From Pseudomonas viridiflava (GTDB lineage Bacteria; Pseudomonadota; Gammaproteobacteria; Pseudomonadales; Pseudomonadaceae): 43,351 nt of DNA. The position numbers and the translations under genes are program-made. The notes under the pieces are model-generated. The model had not been told where the DNA came from and ran no database searches. It saw only the letters and a program-made list of their open reading frames with translations. Below, piece by piece: positions 34,803 through 43,104 of the stretch (position 1 is the stretch's first letter; every line of letters starts with the position of its first letter). The stretch lies in contig NZ_UTBG01000210.1 of assembly GCF_900580675.1 (NCBI RefSeq), forward strand, positions 1-43,351, written 5' to 3'.

Positions 34803-35503
34803 GCCTGCGCCTCCAACGGCGTGTCATCGCCACCCAGTTTGATGAATTCGGCGTGATCAACGGCTTCGAAGCGCACCGTGTCGCCCGGTTGCATCAGGCT
34901 GTAGCCGTCGCGCTCGCGGTCAAACAGCTTGGCCGGAGTGCGGCCGATCAAGTTCCAGCCGCCCGGGGACACTACCGGGTAGGCAGCGGTTTGCCGTTCG
35001 GCGATGCCGACACTGCCGGCCGCCACGCGTTTACGCGGCGTGTTGAGGCGTGGCGTCGCGAGGATTTCATCCACCAGGCCCATAAAGGCAAAGCCTGGGG
35101 CGAAGCCCAGCGCAAACACCTGGTATTCGTGGGCGCTGTGGCGACGGATCACCTCATCCACGGCCAAGCCGCTGCGCTGGCTGAGCAGGCTGAGTTCCGG
35201 GCCGACACTCAGGTCGTACCACACTGGCAGCACATGGCACTGGCCACTGTCCTGGGCGTGGGGCTGCAGGTCGGTCAGCGCCTGGTCAATCAGTTCCCGT
35301 GCTTGGGCCGGGCTCAGCGCGGTGAGGTCGTAGTGCACCATCAACGTGGTGTAGGACGGCACCAGGTCCACCAGCGCCGCGCCGAAACCGCTGCGCAAAC
35401 GCTGAGTGGCGGCGAGCATCCACGGCATATTGGCTTCGGCGATCACGTCAAAAAGACGCACCATCAGGCAGTCGATGGCCACCACTTCGATGCGGGGTTT
35501 CAT
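34799..35503 (-). CDS. pxpB: 5-oxoprolinase subunit B (KipI family)
   Basis: A 234-residue AHS1/KipI family protein. It shows the family hallmarks TTLMVHYDL, the strongly conserved FALGFAPGFAFMGLVDEILA, RLNTPRKRVAAGSVGIAERQ and YPVVSPGGWNLIGRTP. It forms the ATP-using subcomplex with PxpC. Its start overlaps the pxpA stop codon by four bases, and its stop codon overlaps the pxpC start in the same way. Confidence 0.93.
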   Translation of the reverse strand: MKPRIEVVAIDCLMVRLFDVIAEANMPWMLAATQRLRSGFGAALVDLVPSYTTLMVHYDLTALSPAQARELIDQALTDLQPHAQDSGQCHVLPVWYDLSVGPELSLLSQRSGLAVDEVIRRHSAHEYQVFALGFAPGFAFMGLVDEILATPRLNTPRKRVAAGSVGIAERQTAAYPVVSPGGWNLIGRTPAKLFDRERDGYSLMQPGDTVRFEAVDHAEFIKLGGDDTPLEAQA

Positions 35504-36240
35504 GCTGGCCTCAACGCCTCACGGATGCGCTTCACGGCCGCCACCGAACTGGCGTTGTCGCCATGCACGCACAGGGTGTTGGCCTGTAATACCAGGGCGC
35601 TGCCGTCGCTGGCGGTCAAGGCCTCGCCGCGGGAAAGGGTCAGGGCTTGCTGCACGATGGTCTCGGAATCGTGGTGCACAGCGCCCGGTAACTGGCGCGA
35701 AACCAGGTGGCCCTTTGGGTCGTAGGCACGGTCAGCGAAGGCTTCGAACCACAGGGTTACCCCGTACTCATCACCCAGGGCCTGCGCTGCGCTGTTGTCG
35801 CGAGTGGCCAGCAGCATCAACGGCAGCTCGCCATAGGCCGCTACGGCCTGGATTACCGCGCGCAATTGCGCGGGGTTGGCCATCATGTCGTTGTACATCG
35901 CGCCGTGGGGTTTGACGTAGCTGACCCGCGCACCTTGTGCCCGGCAGATGCCGTCGAGGGCGCCGATCTGGTAATGCAACAGGTCCTGGACTTCCTGGGG
36001 CGTGTAGGCCATGGAGCGGCGGCCGAAACCTTGCAAGTCCTGGTAGGCCGGGTGTGCGCCTACCTGCACACCGTGCTTGAGCGCCAGGCTGACGGTATTG
36101 CGCATGATGCTCGGGTCGCCGGCGTGAAAGCCGCACGCCACGTTGGCGCAATCAATGAACGGCATGACCTCGGCGTCCAGACCCATGGTCCAGTTGCCGA
36201 AGCTTTCGCCAATATCGCAATTCAGTAGCAGACGGCTCAC
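35500..36240 (-). CDS. pxpA: 5-oxoprolinase subunit A (LamB/YcsF family)
   Basis: A 246-residue LamB/YcsF protein. The family N-terminus LLLNCDIGESFGNWTMGLD is followed by NVACGFHAGDPSIM, VGAHPAYQDLQGFGRR and YVKPHGAMYNDM. It catalyses the ring-opening part of the 5-oxoproline reaction with PxpB and PxpC. I chose a GTG start at 36240 because AGGAG lies seven bases upstream and the conserved sequence begins there; the open frame reaches 36393 but the extra 51 residues look non-coding. The 174 bases to the divergent LysR gene hold the operon promoter. Confidence 0.93.
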   Translation of the reverse strand: MSRLLLNCDIGESFGNWTMGLDAEVMPFIDCANVACGFHAGDPSIMRNTVSLALKHGVQVGAHPAYQDLQGFGRRSMAYTPQEVQDLLHYQIGALDGICRAQGARVSYVKPHGAMYNDMMANPAQLRAVIQAVAAYGELPLMLLATRDNSAAQALGDEYGVTLWFEAFADRAYDPKGHLVSRQLPGAVHHDSETIVQQALTLSRGEALTASDGSALVLQANTLCVHGDNASSVAAVKRIREALRPA

Positions 36241-36414
36241 GGTGGCGCTCCTGTAGGCTTTGTTTTTTTGTAGTGTGGGATTTTTTACGCAGAACTCGCA
36301 ACTTGTCCTGACACCCCAACGACGCTTATCGTGGAACGGCTCGATTTTTGGCGCTTGCCGGGTGCTGCGTCCAACTAATAAAAACCGATCCATGCATAAG
36401 AAAAAGTTGATCCC

Positions 36415-37335
36415 ATGAATTTGAAGTTCCTCGAAACCTTCGTCTGGGTGGCCAAGCTCAAGAGCTTTCGCCTGACCGCCGAGAAGCTGTTCACCACCCA
36501 GGCCTCGATCTCCAGCCGCATCGCCGTGCTCGAAAGCGAGCTGGGGGTGAAGCTGTTTCTGCGCGATTCACGGGGCGTGAGCCTGACCCCGGAAGGCCTG
36601 AAGGTTCTCGATTATGCCGAGCAGATGATGGTCACCATGCAGGGCCTGAAGCAGTCCCTGGAGACCACCAGCAGCAAGGTCGGGCGGATTCGCATCGGTG
36701 CCATGGACACGGTGATCCACACTTGGCTCAGCCCGTTGGTGGCGGAACTGATGGACCATTTCCCGCTGGTGGAAATCGAGTTGGTCGCCGATACCGCACT
36801 GAACCTCAGTGATCAGCTGCAAAAAGGCTTTCTCGACCTGATCCTGCAAACCGACCTGCTGCGCCTCGAAACCGTGCGCAGCCTGGAGCTCGCCAGCCAC
36901 CCCATGGCCTGGATCGTCGCCAGCCAGTCGATCTACAACCGCGACTATGCCTCCCTCGCCGAACTCGCCCAGGAACGCATCATCACCTACTCGAAAAACT
37001 CCCACCCGCACCAGGACGTGTTGAGCCTGATGCAGGCCAATGGCGTGGCCGCGCCGCGCATGAACTGTGTGAATTCGGTGTCGGCGATCACTCGTTTGCT
37101 GCGCGATGGTTTCGGGATTGGCGCGCTGCCGCCGGTGCTGGTCAGCGAAGAATTGGCGCGGGGGGAGCTGGTGATGCTGCCGATGGCGCAGAAACTGCCA
37201 AACCTGCAGGTGGTGGTGTCCTGGCGTGTGGGGGTGGAGCTGGTGGAAGAGATTGTCGGGCTGTGCCAGAAGGTGGTGGCGCGATATGCCGAAGAAGTCG
37301 GTGAAGACAGAATGTTACTGGCGAAACCCGATTAA
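36415..37335 (+). CDS. LysR-family regulator, probably of pxpABC
   Basis: A 306-residue LysR-type regulator. The N-terminal winged helix-turn-helix is clear (FLETFVWVAKLKSFRLTAEK, ASISSRIAVLESELGVKLF), and an effector-binding periplasmic-binding-protein-like domain starts near residue 90. Its divergent placement to pxpABC over a short shared region is the classic LysR arrangement, so 5-oxoproline or a related amino acid may be the effector. This is inference from position. The ribosome site is weak. A short hairpin (37340-37365) follows the stop codon. Confidence 0.88.
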   Translation: MNLKFLETFVWVAKLKSFRLTAEKLFTTQASISSRIAVLESELGVKLFLRDSRGVSLTPEGLKVLDYAEQMMVTMQGLKQSLETTSSKVGRIRIGAMDTVIHTWLSPLVAELMDHFPLVEIELVADTALNLSDQLQKGFLDLILQTDLLRLETVRSLELASHPMAWIVASQSIYNRDYASLAELAQERIITYSKNSHPHQDVLSLMQANGVAAPRMNCVNSVSAITRLLRDGFGIGALPPVLVSEELARGELVMLPMAQKLPNLQVVVSWRVGVELVEEIVGLCQKVVARYAEEVGEDRMLLAKPD

Positions 37336-37339
37336 AATT

Positions 37340-37365
37340 GTGGGAGCTGGCTTGCCTGCTCCCAC
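37340..37365. repeat. Collapsed REP hairpin
   Basis: GTGGGAGC (37340-37347) and GCTCCCAC (37358-37365) flank TGGCTTGCCT. This equals a REP pair whose intervening arms and spacer have been lost, leaving a 26-base compact hairpin between the convergent LysR and DUF2937 genes. It may still act as a weak terminator (ATTTG follows). Confidence 0.8.
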
Positions 37366-37383
37366 ATTTGACCGCGCCGGTCT

Positions 37384-37926
37384 TTAGAGGCCTTTGAGGT
37401 CCCGCTCTTCGATCGGCCGGCTCTGGCGCAGGCGCTTGCCGCCCAACACCACCCAGTCGATCAGGCGGAACAGGCACTCGATACCGAACGACAGCAGCAT
37501 CGCCCCACCCAGGCCCCAGCCCATGGCTTCGGGGGTCAGCAGGATCTGGTAGCTGTAGCCATTCCAGGTTTCCTGGCGGATATCCGGATCGGCCGCAATG
37601 GCCACTTGCAGGGCACGGATGTACCACGGGCCTTGCATCGCCTGGAATTGCTTGTCCAACGCCACCTGGCGGTCAAGCATCGCGCCCAGGCTGTTGGCGT
37701 CGCTCTGGAACACCGGGTCATCGCTGGCGCGGTAATGCGCGACCAACGCCTTCAAGTCACCATTGAAGAACTGCCGCGCGGTGCTTTCAAACCCGCTGAG
37801 GCCGGTCTGGGCCTCGATCAAGTGGGCCTCGACGCGCTTGGCGTAGTCATTGATGAACCCCGGCACTTGCACGCCGACCAACAAGCCAATGGCAAACAGC
37901 ACCAACCGCAGATAGCTAAGCAACAT
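37384..37926 (-). CDS. DUF2937 family inner-membrane protein
   Basis: A 180-residue protein beginning MLLSYLRLVLFAIGLLVGVQ (membrane helix 1). A helical soluble region (VPGFINDYAKRVEAHLIEAQ onward) matches DUF2937, and a second hydrophobic segment lies near 140-160 (AMGWGLGGAMLLSFGIECLF). The topology suggests a periplasmic helical loop between two helices. Function unknown. AAGGAT lies upstream of the ATG at 37926. It starts 11 bases after the stop codon of the glutamine amidotransferase gene, so both share an mRNA. Confidence 0.85.
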   Translation of the reverse strand: MLLSYLRLVLFAIGLLVGVQVPGFINDYAKRVEAHLIEAQTGLSGFESTARQFFNGDLKALVAHYRASDDPVFQSDANSLGAMLDRQVALDKQFQAMQGPWYIRALQVAIAADPDIRQETWNGYSYQILLTPEAMGWGLGGAMLLSFGIECLFRLIDWVVLGGKRLRQSRPIEERDLKGL

Positions 37927-37937
37927 GGTCGATATCC

Positions 37938-38714
37938 TTACTCGGTAACGCCCTGGCTGACGCATTCACCGCGTCGCCACAGGCTCCATTGGCCCGGTTC
38001 GTAGCGGGTCCAGTTTTCATTGTCGGTCAAGGGTTCGGTGGCGATCACCGTCACCACATCATTTGGCGTGGTTTCGGCCTGAAAATCGACGATCACGTCG
38101 ACATCTTTCAGGCGTGCCGGGCCAAACGGTGCGCGGCGGGTAATCTGCGCCAATTTGGTCGAACAGTAGCAAAACAGCCAGTCGCCGTCGCTGAGCAGGC
38201 AGTTGAACACCCCTTTGCTGCGGTACTCGGCGCAGGCGGCGATCAGGTCCGGCAGCATCTGTTCGATGTCCACCGGCTCGGGGAAGGCTTCGCGCACACG
38301 GTTGAGCAGATCGCAGAACGCCGCTTCGCTGTCGGTATCGCCCACCGGGCGGTAGAAGGTCGCGCGGGGATTGAAGTCCGCCAGCTGGCCGTTATGCGCA
38401 AAACACCAGTTACGGCCCCACAGCTCGCGCACGAACGGGTGAGTATTGGCCAGGCTGACCTTGCCCACATTGGCCTGGCGGATATGCCCGATCACCACTT
38501 CACTCTTGATAGGATACCGCTGCACCAGCAGCGCGACTTCCGATTCACTGCTCGCGGCCGGGTCCTGGAACAGGCGCAGGCCGCGGCCTTCATAGAAGGC
38601 AATGCCCCAACCGTCGCGGTGCGGCCCGGTGCGCCCACCGCGCTGCATCAGCCCGGTAAAGCTGAACACGATATCGGTGGGGACGTTGGCACTCATGCCC
38701 AATAATTCACACAT
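37938..38714 (-). CDS. Class II glutamine amidotransferase (YafJ-like)
   Basis: A 258-residue N-terminal-nucleophile amidotransferase domain without a fused synthetase. Processing of the start Met would expose Cys2 (MCELLGMSANVP), the nucleophile. Further conserved parts are HRDGWGIAFYEGRG, IGHIRQANVGKVSLANTHPF, and WCFAHNGQL with the oxyanion Asn-Gly. YafJ-type proteins hydrolyse glutamine; their acceptor is not established. The start is fixed by the required N-terminal Cys. It lies 30 bases after the stop codon of the 38745-39212 gene and 11 before the DUF2937 gene, in a three-gene minus-strand operon. Confidence 0.92.
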   Translation of the reverse strand: MCELLGMSANVPTDIVFSFTGLMQRGGRTGPHRDGWGIAFYEGRGLRLFQDPAASSESEVALLVQRYPIKSEVVIGHIRQANVGKVSLANTHPFVRELWGRNWCFAHNGQLADFNPRATFYRPVGDTDSEAAFCDLLNRVREAFPEPVDIEQMLPDLIAACAEYRSKGVFNCLLSDGDWLFCYCSTKLAQITRRAPFGPARLKDVDVIVDFQAETTPNDVVTVIATEPLTDNENWTRYEPGQWSLWRRGECVSQGVTE

Positions 38715-38744
38715 GCCAGGGCTCTCGCTGCAGGGCAGACAACG

Positions 38745-39212
38745 TTAAAGGCGCGGTTCGACCCGCAGGCCGCTCACAGGCGCCGGCGCAGGACGGCGGA
38801 ACGGCTCGTCGTCATCATCGTCGCGCAGGTCGGCGGCCAATGCCGCATCCGCAGCGGCCTTGCGCTCACGGCGGGCGTTGGCGGCACGTTCAATGGGCCA
38901 GCGGATCAACACGATCACGATGTACACGCCAAACGCGATCATCGTGTACATGAACAGATCGGAAATCGCCCGCCAGGCGTTATTGCCGACCTTGAGCACC
39001 AAATCCAGCGCGGTGATGGCCACGGCCGGGGCGAATTGAGTCTTGACCGGGTCAACGATGGTCGGGCTGAACAGCAGCACCGCCATCAGCAATTGCAGCG
39101 GCTCGCGCAACCAGCGCCAGATCCAGCGGGTCATGCGCCACCACACCAACAGGCAGCCCAAAGCGGCGAAGGCGTAGAGGCCCCAAGCGGTCAGATAATC
39201 GTTCTCGGTCAT
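38745..39212 (-). CDS. Inner-membrane hypothetical protein, 155 aa
   Basis: A membrane protein with three or four hydrophobic segments (LTAWGLYAFAALGCLLVWW, LQLLMAVLLFSPTI, MYTMIAFGVYIVIVLIRW) and a cytosolic acidic/Pro-rich tail (DLRDDDDDEPFRRPAPAPV). I do not recognise a family with known function. It is sometimes loosely annotated as a transporter in Pseudomonas, but it is too short for that. I prefer the ATG at 39212 (MTENDYL) with GGA nearby; 39221 and 39287 are alternatives. First gene of an operon with the amidotransferase; divergent from the oligopeptidase gene over 99 bases. Confidence 0.8.
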   Translation of the reverse strand: MTENDYLTAWGLYAFAALGCLLVWWRMTRWIWRWLREPLQLLMAVLLFSPTIVDPVKTQFAPAVAITALDLVLKVGNNAWRAISDLFMYTMIAFGVYIVIVLIRWPIERAANARRERKAAADAALAADLRDDDDDEPFRRPAPAPVSGLRVEPRL

Positions 39213-39311
39213 GGTGTCCATGGCAAGGTAGGCAAACAGGCGGCTATGATAACGGCTTTTGCGTGTCGCGGCTGCAAAGCCTGCCACCGTCCGCCAGACA
39301 GAGAGTGATCC

Positions 39312-41366
39312 ATGCCTTCATCGCCCCACATCACTGCCGCCCCGATTGCCCGCAAGGCCGAAGGCCCGGACCCGTACGCCTGGCTGCAAGCGCGTGACAC
39401 GGCTGAAGTCCTTGATTATCTGAAGGCCGAAAACGCCTGGCAGGAAGCACAGCTCGCCGATCAGCAGGCGCTGCGCGAAACCCTGTTCGAGGAAATCAAG
39501 GGCCGCATTCTCGAAACCGATTTATCCCTGCCCTCCCCCTGGGGCCCGTACCTGTATTACACGCGCACCACCGCCGGTGACGAATACGCCCGCCACTACC
39601 GTTGCCGTCGCCCGGACGATGACAGCAACCAGGTGGATGAAAGCAGCGAAGAACTGCTGCTGGACCCGAACGTACTGGCCAATGGCGGCTTTTTCTCCCT
39701 GGGCGCGTTCAGCATCAGCCCCGACCACCAGCGCCTGGCCTACAGCCTGGACACCAGCGGTGAAGAGATCTACACCCTATACGTGAAGGAATTGGCGACC
39801 GACAAAGTCAGCGAACTGGTGTTCGAGAACTGCGACGGCAGCATGACCTGGGCGAATGACAGCCTGACTCTGTTCTTCGGCGAGCTGGACGACACCCATC
39901 GCCCGCACAAACTCTACCGCTACCGCCTCGACGGCACGGCGGCGCAGGAAGTGTTCCACGAGCCCGACGGACGTTTCTTCCTGCACTGTTACCGTTCCAG
40001 CTCCGAGCGCCAGTTGCTGCTGGCCCTGGGCAGCAAGACCACCAGCGAAATCTGGGCGCTGGATGCCAACCAGCCGCATCTGGATTTCACCTGCCTGGCG
40101 CCACGGGTCGAAGACCATGAATACGATGTCGACCACGGCCAGTTGAATGGCGCGTGGACCTGGTTCATCCGCAGCAACCGCGACGGCATCAACTACGCGC
40201 TGTTCGTGGCGACCGACATCGGCGACGTGCCGACCGAGGATGAGTGGCAGAACCTGATCCCGCACAGCGATGAGGTGATGCTCGACGGCGTGAGCCTGAA
40301 CGCCGGCGCCATGACCCTGAGCCTGCGCATCGGCGGCCTGCCGGTGATCGAAGTGCACCCGGAGGGCGTGCCGGCCTACCGCGTGGAATTGCCTGACGCC
40401 GCCTATAGCCTTTATGTACAGAACAGCCTGGAATTCCAAAGCGCCCGAATCCGCCTGCGTTACGAGGCGCTGAACCGCCCGGCCCAGGTGCGCCAGCTGG
40501 AGCTCGCCAGCGGCGCGCAGCAAGTGCTCAAGGAAACCCCGGTACTCGGCGTTTTCAATGCTGACGACTACGTGAGCCAGCGCCTGTGGGCCACCTCCGC
40601 CGATGGCACCCAGGTGCCGATCAGCCTGGTGGTCAAGCGCGACCAGCTCGGCAAGCCGACGCCGCTCTACCTGTATGGCTATGGCGCCTACGGCCAGAGC
40701 CTCGACCCGTGGTTCTCACACGCGCGCCTGAGCCTGTTGGACCGTGGCGTGGCCTTCGCGATTGCGCATGTGCGCGGCGGCGGCGAGCTGGGTGAAGCCT
40801 GGTATCGCAACGGCAAGCAGGAACACAAACAAAATACCTTCAGCGACTTTATCGCCTGTGCCGAACACCTGATCGCCCAGGGCCTGACCACCTCCAGGCA
40901 ACTGGCAATCAGCGGCGGCAGTGCCGGCGGCCTGTTGATCGGCGCGGTGCTCAACCAGCGTCCGGAGCTGTTCCAGGCGGCGATTGCCGAAGTGCCGTTT
41001 GTCGATGTGCTCAACACCATGCTCGACCCCGAGCTGCCGCTGACCATCACCGAGTACGACGAGTGGGGTAACCCGCAAGAGCCTGAGGTGTACGCACGCA
41101 TCAAGGCCTACGCGCCGTACGAAAACGTCAGCGCCCAGGCCTATCCGGCCACGCTGGTGATCGCCGGCTACAACGACAGCCGCGTGCAGTATTGGGAGGC
41201 GGCCAAGTGGGTGGCCAAGTTGCGCGATACCAAGACCGACGACAACCTGCTGCTGCTCAAGACCGAGCTGGGTGCCGGCCACGGCGGGATGAGCGGTCGT
41301 TACCAGGGATTACGTGACGTAGCGCTCGAATATGCATTCGTGTTCAAGGCATTAGGTTTGGTTTAA
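39312..41366 (+). CDS. ptrB: Oligopeptidase B (prolyl oligopeptidase family S9A)
   Basis: A 684-residue serine peptidase that cleaves short peptides after basic residues. The N-terminal seven-bladed propeller (about 70-400) restricts substrate size. The C-terminal alpha/beta hydrolase has nucleophile Ser537 in ISGGSAGGLLIGAVLN, Asp622 in GYNDSRVQYWEAAKW and His657 in GAGHGGMSGRY. Acidic residues in the EVPFVDVLNTMLDPELPLT region are typical of OpdB and bind the P1 Arg/Lys. No signal peptide, so it is cytosolic. An imperfect hairpin (41378-41407) separates it from the next gene. Confidence 0.93.
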   Translation: MPSSPHITAAPIARKAEGPDPYAWLQARDTAEVLDYLKAENAWQEAQLADQQALRETLFEEIKGRILETDLSLPSPWGPYLYYTRTTAGDEYARHYRCRRPDDDSNQVDESSEELLLDPNVLANGGFFSLGAFSISPDHQRLAYSLDTSGEEIYTLYVKELATDKVSELVFENCDGSMTWANDSLTLFFGELDDTHRPHKLYRYRLDGTAAQEVFHEPDGRFFLHCYRSSSERQLLLALGSKTTSEIWALDANQPHLDFTCLAPRVEDHEYDVDHGQLNGAWTWFIRSNRDGINYALFVATDIGDVPTEDEWQNLIPHSDEVMLDGVSLNAGAMTLSLRIGGLPVIEVHPEGVPAYRVELPDAAYSLYVQNSLEFQSARIRLRYEALNRPAQVRQLELASGAQQVLKETPVLGVFNADDYVSQRLWATSADGTQVPISLVVKRDQLGKPTPLYLYGYGAYGQSLDPWFSHARLSLLDRGVAFAIAHVRGGGELGEAWYRNGKQEHKQNTFSDFIACAEHLIAQGLTTSRQLAISGGSAGGLLIGAVLNQRPELFQAAIAEVPFVDVLNTMLDPELPLTITEYDEWGNPQEPEVYARIKAYAPYENVSAQAYPATLVIAGYNDSRVQYWEAAKWVAKLRDTKTDDNLLLLKTELGAGHGGMSGRYQGLRDVALEYAFVFKALGLV

Positions 41367-41377
41367 GGAACTTAGCC

Positions 41378-41407
41378 GGGCGGGCCTGTCTGAACACAGG
41401 ACCGCCC
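41378..41407 (+). terminator. Imperfect hairpin between ptrB and the cNMP-binding gene
   Basis: GGGCGG (41378-41383) pairs with CCGCCC (41402-41407), and CCTGT (41385-41389) with ACAGG (41396-41400), with a G/A mismatch between and a 6-base loop. Only TGCTTG follows, so termination may be partial and allow read-through into 41431-41904. Confidence 0.5.
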
Positions 41408-41430
41408 TGCTTGATGGACCAAGATCAGTC

Positions 41431-41904
41431 ATGTCCCAACCTACACTTCTGAATAACGAAATCCGCGACATGCTAATGGACTGCGGCCTGTTCGACCCGT
41501 TGCTGCCGGAAGATTTTCACGTGGCCGCGGGCTACTTCAATATCAGCAGCATTGCCCAGGGCGAGGTGATTTTCCTCGAGGGCGATGCCGGCACCTTTAT
41601 GTGCATCATCCACAGCGGCCAGGTGGCGGTGCAAAAAACCAACCATGACGGCCAGCGCCTGACCATCGCCACCCTGCGCAGCGGCCGGGCCTTTGGTGAA
41701 ATGGCGGTTCTTGACGGCGAGCGGCGCTCTGCCAGTTGCGTGGCCGCCAGCGATTGCGTGTTACTGAACCTGGGCAAGGACTCCCTGGAAAAAATGCTCA
41801 ACGAAACACCCAGGGTGGCCGCCAAGATCATCCGCGCAATTGCCATCGCCCTGTCCAAACGCCTGCGCATGGCGGATGGGCAACTACTCTCGCAACAGTT
41901 TTAA
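41431..41904 (+). CDS. Single-domain cyclic nucleotide-binding protein
   Basis: A 157-residue protein made almost only of a cNMP-binding beta barrel. The region ISSIAQGEVIFLEGDAGTFM is followed by the phosphate-binding cassette RAFGEMAVLDGERRSASCVA, with the Glu and Arg that hold the ribose 2'-OH and phosphate. The final helices (RVAAKIIRAIAIALSKRLRM) end where Crp would continue into a helix-turn-helix; no DNA-binding domain or other effector follows. It may be a free sensor or partner subunit. The stop codon overlaps that of the convergent proline-rich gene in TTAA. The start at 41431 has a weak ribosome site. Confidence 0.85.
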   Translation: MSQPTLLNNEIRDMLMDCGLFDPLLPEDFHVAAGYFNISSIAQGEVIFLEGDAGTFMCIIHSGQVAVQKTNHDGQRLTIATLRSGRAFGEMAVLDGERRSASCVAASDCVLLNLGKDSLEKMLNETPRVAAKIIRAIAIALSKRLRMADGQLLSQQF

Positions 41905-42179
41905 CCGCCAGGGGTTTTCGGCTTGCTGTCGTTTTGCAGCAGGCCAGGCACCGTCTGGTCCTTGGGTGGCGTCGGTAAAACGATGGGCACCAAAGGCGGC
42001 GAGCCGTTTGTCTTGGGCTGGGCCGGCGGGCTGACTTGCGGGTACAGCGTCGGCGTCGGGGTGCCCGGCGCGCCTGGGGTTGGCGTGGGCGCGACCGGTA
42101 CGGTTTGCAACTCCTGAGCCTGCGCCGCACCCAATGTGAGCGCGCCAAGCACAATGACCGTTAGAATGCTGCACTTCAT
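41901..42179 (-). CDS. Small secreted proline-rich protein
   Basis: A 92-residue protein with a signal peptide (MKCSILTVIVLGALTLGAAQ, cleavage probably AQA-QE). The low-complexity mature part is rich in Pro and Thr (VAPTPTPGAPGTPTPTLYP, PPLVPIVLPTPPKDQ). There is no lipobox at the cleavage site, since the only Cys is Cys3, so it should be periplasmic or released rather than a lipoprotein. The ATG at 42179 has GGAG; an ATG at 42191 lies too close to its AGG. I do not recognise a function. Divergent from the spermidine-synthase-like gene by 78 bases. Confidence 0.7.
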   Translation of the reverse strand: MKCSILTVIVLGALTLGAAQAQELQTVPVAPTPTPGAPGTPTPTLYPQVSPPAQPKTNGSPPLVPIVLPTPPKDQTVPGLLQNDSKPKTPGG

Positions 42180-42257
42180 CGATGGCTCCATGGCCTGACC
42201 GGAATGTCACAAGGCTACTCCCAACCGCGCAAGAATGCCCTTCCCAATGAGATTTCC

Positions 42258-42944
42258 ATGAAACGTTTCGTTCTGCTGGACACCACCCCGATCCCCGACA
42301 ATGGCGGTGCCTTGTGCCTGTTCGAATACGGTGAAGATTTTGTCATCAAGATCCAGGGCGGTGACGGCGGCCAACTGATGAACACGCGCATGCACGGCTC
42401 CGAAGACGCGCTGGCGGAAATTCCCTGCCGCAAGGTCGCCGGGCGGCCGGGTTCGCGCGTATTGATCGGGGGCTTGGGCATGGGTTTTACCCTGGCCTCG
42501 GCGCTCAAACATTTGGGCAAGGCCGCCGAAGTGGTGGTGGCGGAACTGGTGCCGGGTGTCGTGGAGTGGAACCGTGGGCCGCTGGGCGAGAAATCCGGCC
42601 GGCCGTTGCTGGACCCGCGCACGGTGATCCGCATGGAGGACGTGGCCAAAGTGCTGCAGGCCGAGCCTCAGGGGTTTGACGCGATCATGCTGGATGTGGA
42701 CAACGGCCCCGAAGGCCTGACGCAAAAGGCCAACAGCTGGCTCTACTCCGCCGGTGGCCTGGCCGCGTGTGCCAAGGCCCTGCGCCCTAAAGGCGTGCTG
42801 GCGGTATGGTCCGCCAGCGCCGACAAGCTGTTCAGCGACAAACTGCGCAAAGCCGGCTTCAAGGCTGAGGAAGTGCAAGTGTTTGCCCATGGCAACAAGG
42901 GCACGCGGCACACGATCTGGATTGCCGAAAAGCTCAAGGGCTGA
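42258..42944 (+). CDS. Spermidine synthase-like (SpeE fold) methyltransferase-type protein
   Basis: A 228-residue Rossmann protein. It has GGLGMGFTLASALKHLG near 75-92 as nucleotide/SAM motif I, EVVVAELVPGVVEWNRGPLG as motif II, and FDAIMLDVDNGPEGL at the site where SpeE has its catalytic Asp. It lacks the N-terminal beta domain and several polyamine-binding residues of true SpeE. It is probably a spermidine-synthase-like protein of unknown substrate, as is common in Pseudomonas. I prefer the start at 42258 (MKRFVLLDTTPIPDNG) over 42204. A REP pair follows. Confidence 0.82.
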   Translation: MKRFVLLDTTPIPDNGGALCLFEYGEDFVIKIQGGDGGQLMNTRMHGSEDALAEIPCRKVAGRPGSRVLIGGLGMGFTLASALKHLGKAAEVVVAELVPGVVEWNRGPLGEKSGRPLLDPRTVIRMEDVAKVLQAEPQGFDAIMLDVDNGPEGLTQKANSWLYSAGGLAACAKALRPKGVLAVWSASADKLFSDKLRKAGFKAEEVQVFAHGNKGTRHTIWIAEKLKG

Positions 42945-42974
42945 GCACCACTAACCAGGCACAGCAAGTCTCCT

Positions 42975-43061
42975 GTGGGAGCGGGCTTGCTCGCGAAGGC
43001 GGTGGTTCAGTTAACGATGCATTGACTGACCCACCGCCTTCGCGAGCAAGCCCGCTCCCAC
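42975..43061. repeat. REP pair, GTGGGAGCGGGCTTGCTCGC type
   Basis: Perfect 31-base inverted arms (42975-43005 and 43031-43061), with the GTGGGAGCGGGCTTGCTCGC core followed by GAAGGCGGTGG. The 25-base spacer is itself partly palindromic. It lies downstream of the spermidine-synthase-like gene. Confidence 0.92.
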
Positions 43062-43104
43062 ATTTTGTCCTGTGCCAGCTTCGGGATTTGCGGTAATCGA
43101 TCAC

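Noticed and set aside
36241..36393. 51-residue N-terminal extension of PxpA
   Set aside because: The conserved family N-terminus begins right at the GTG at 36240 with AGGAG in place; the extension covers the promoter region shared with the LysR gene.
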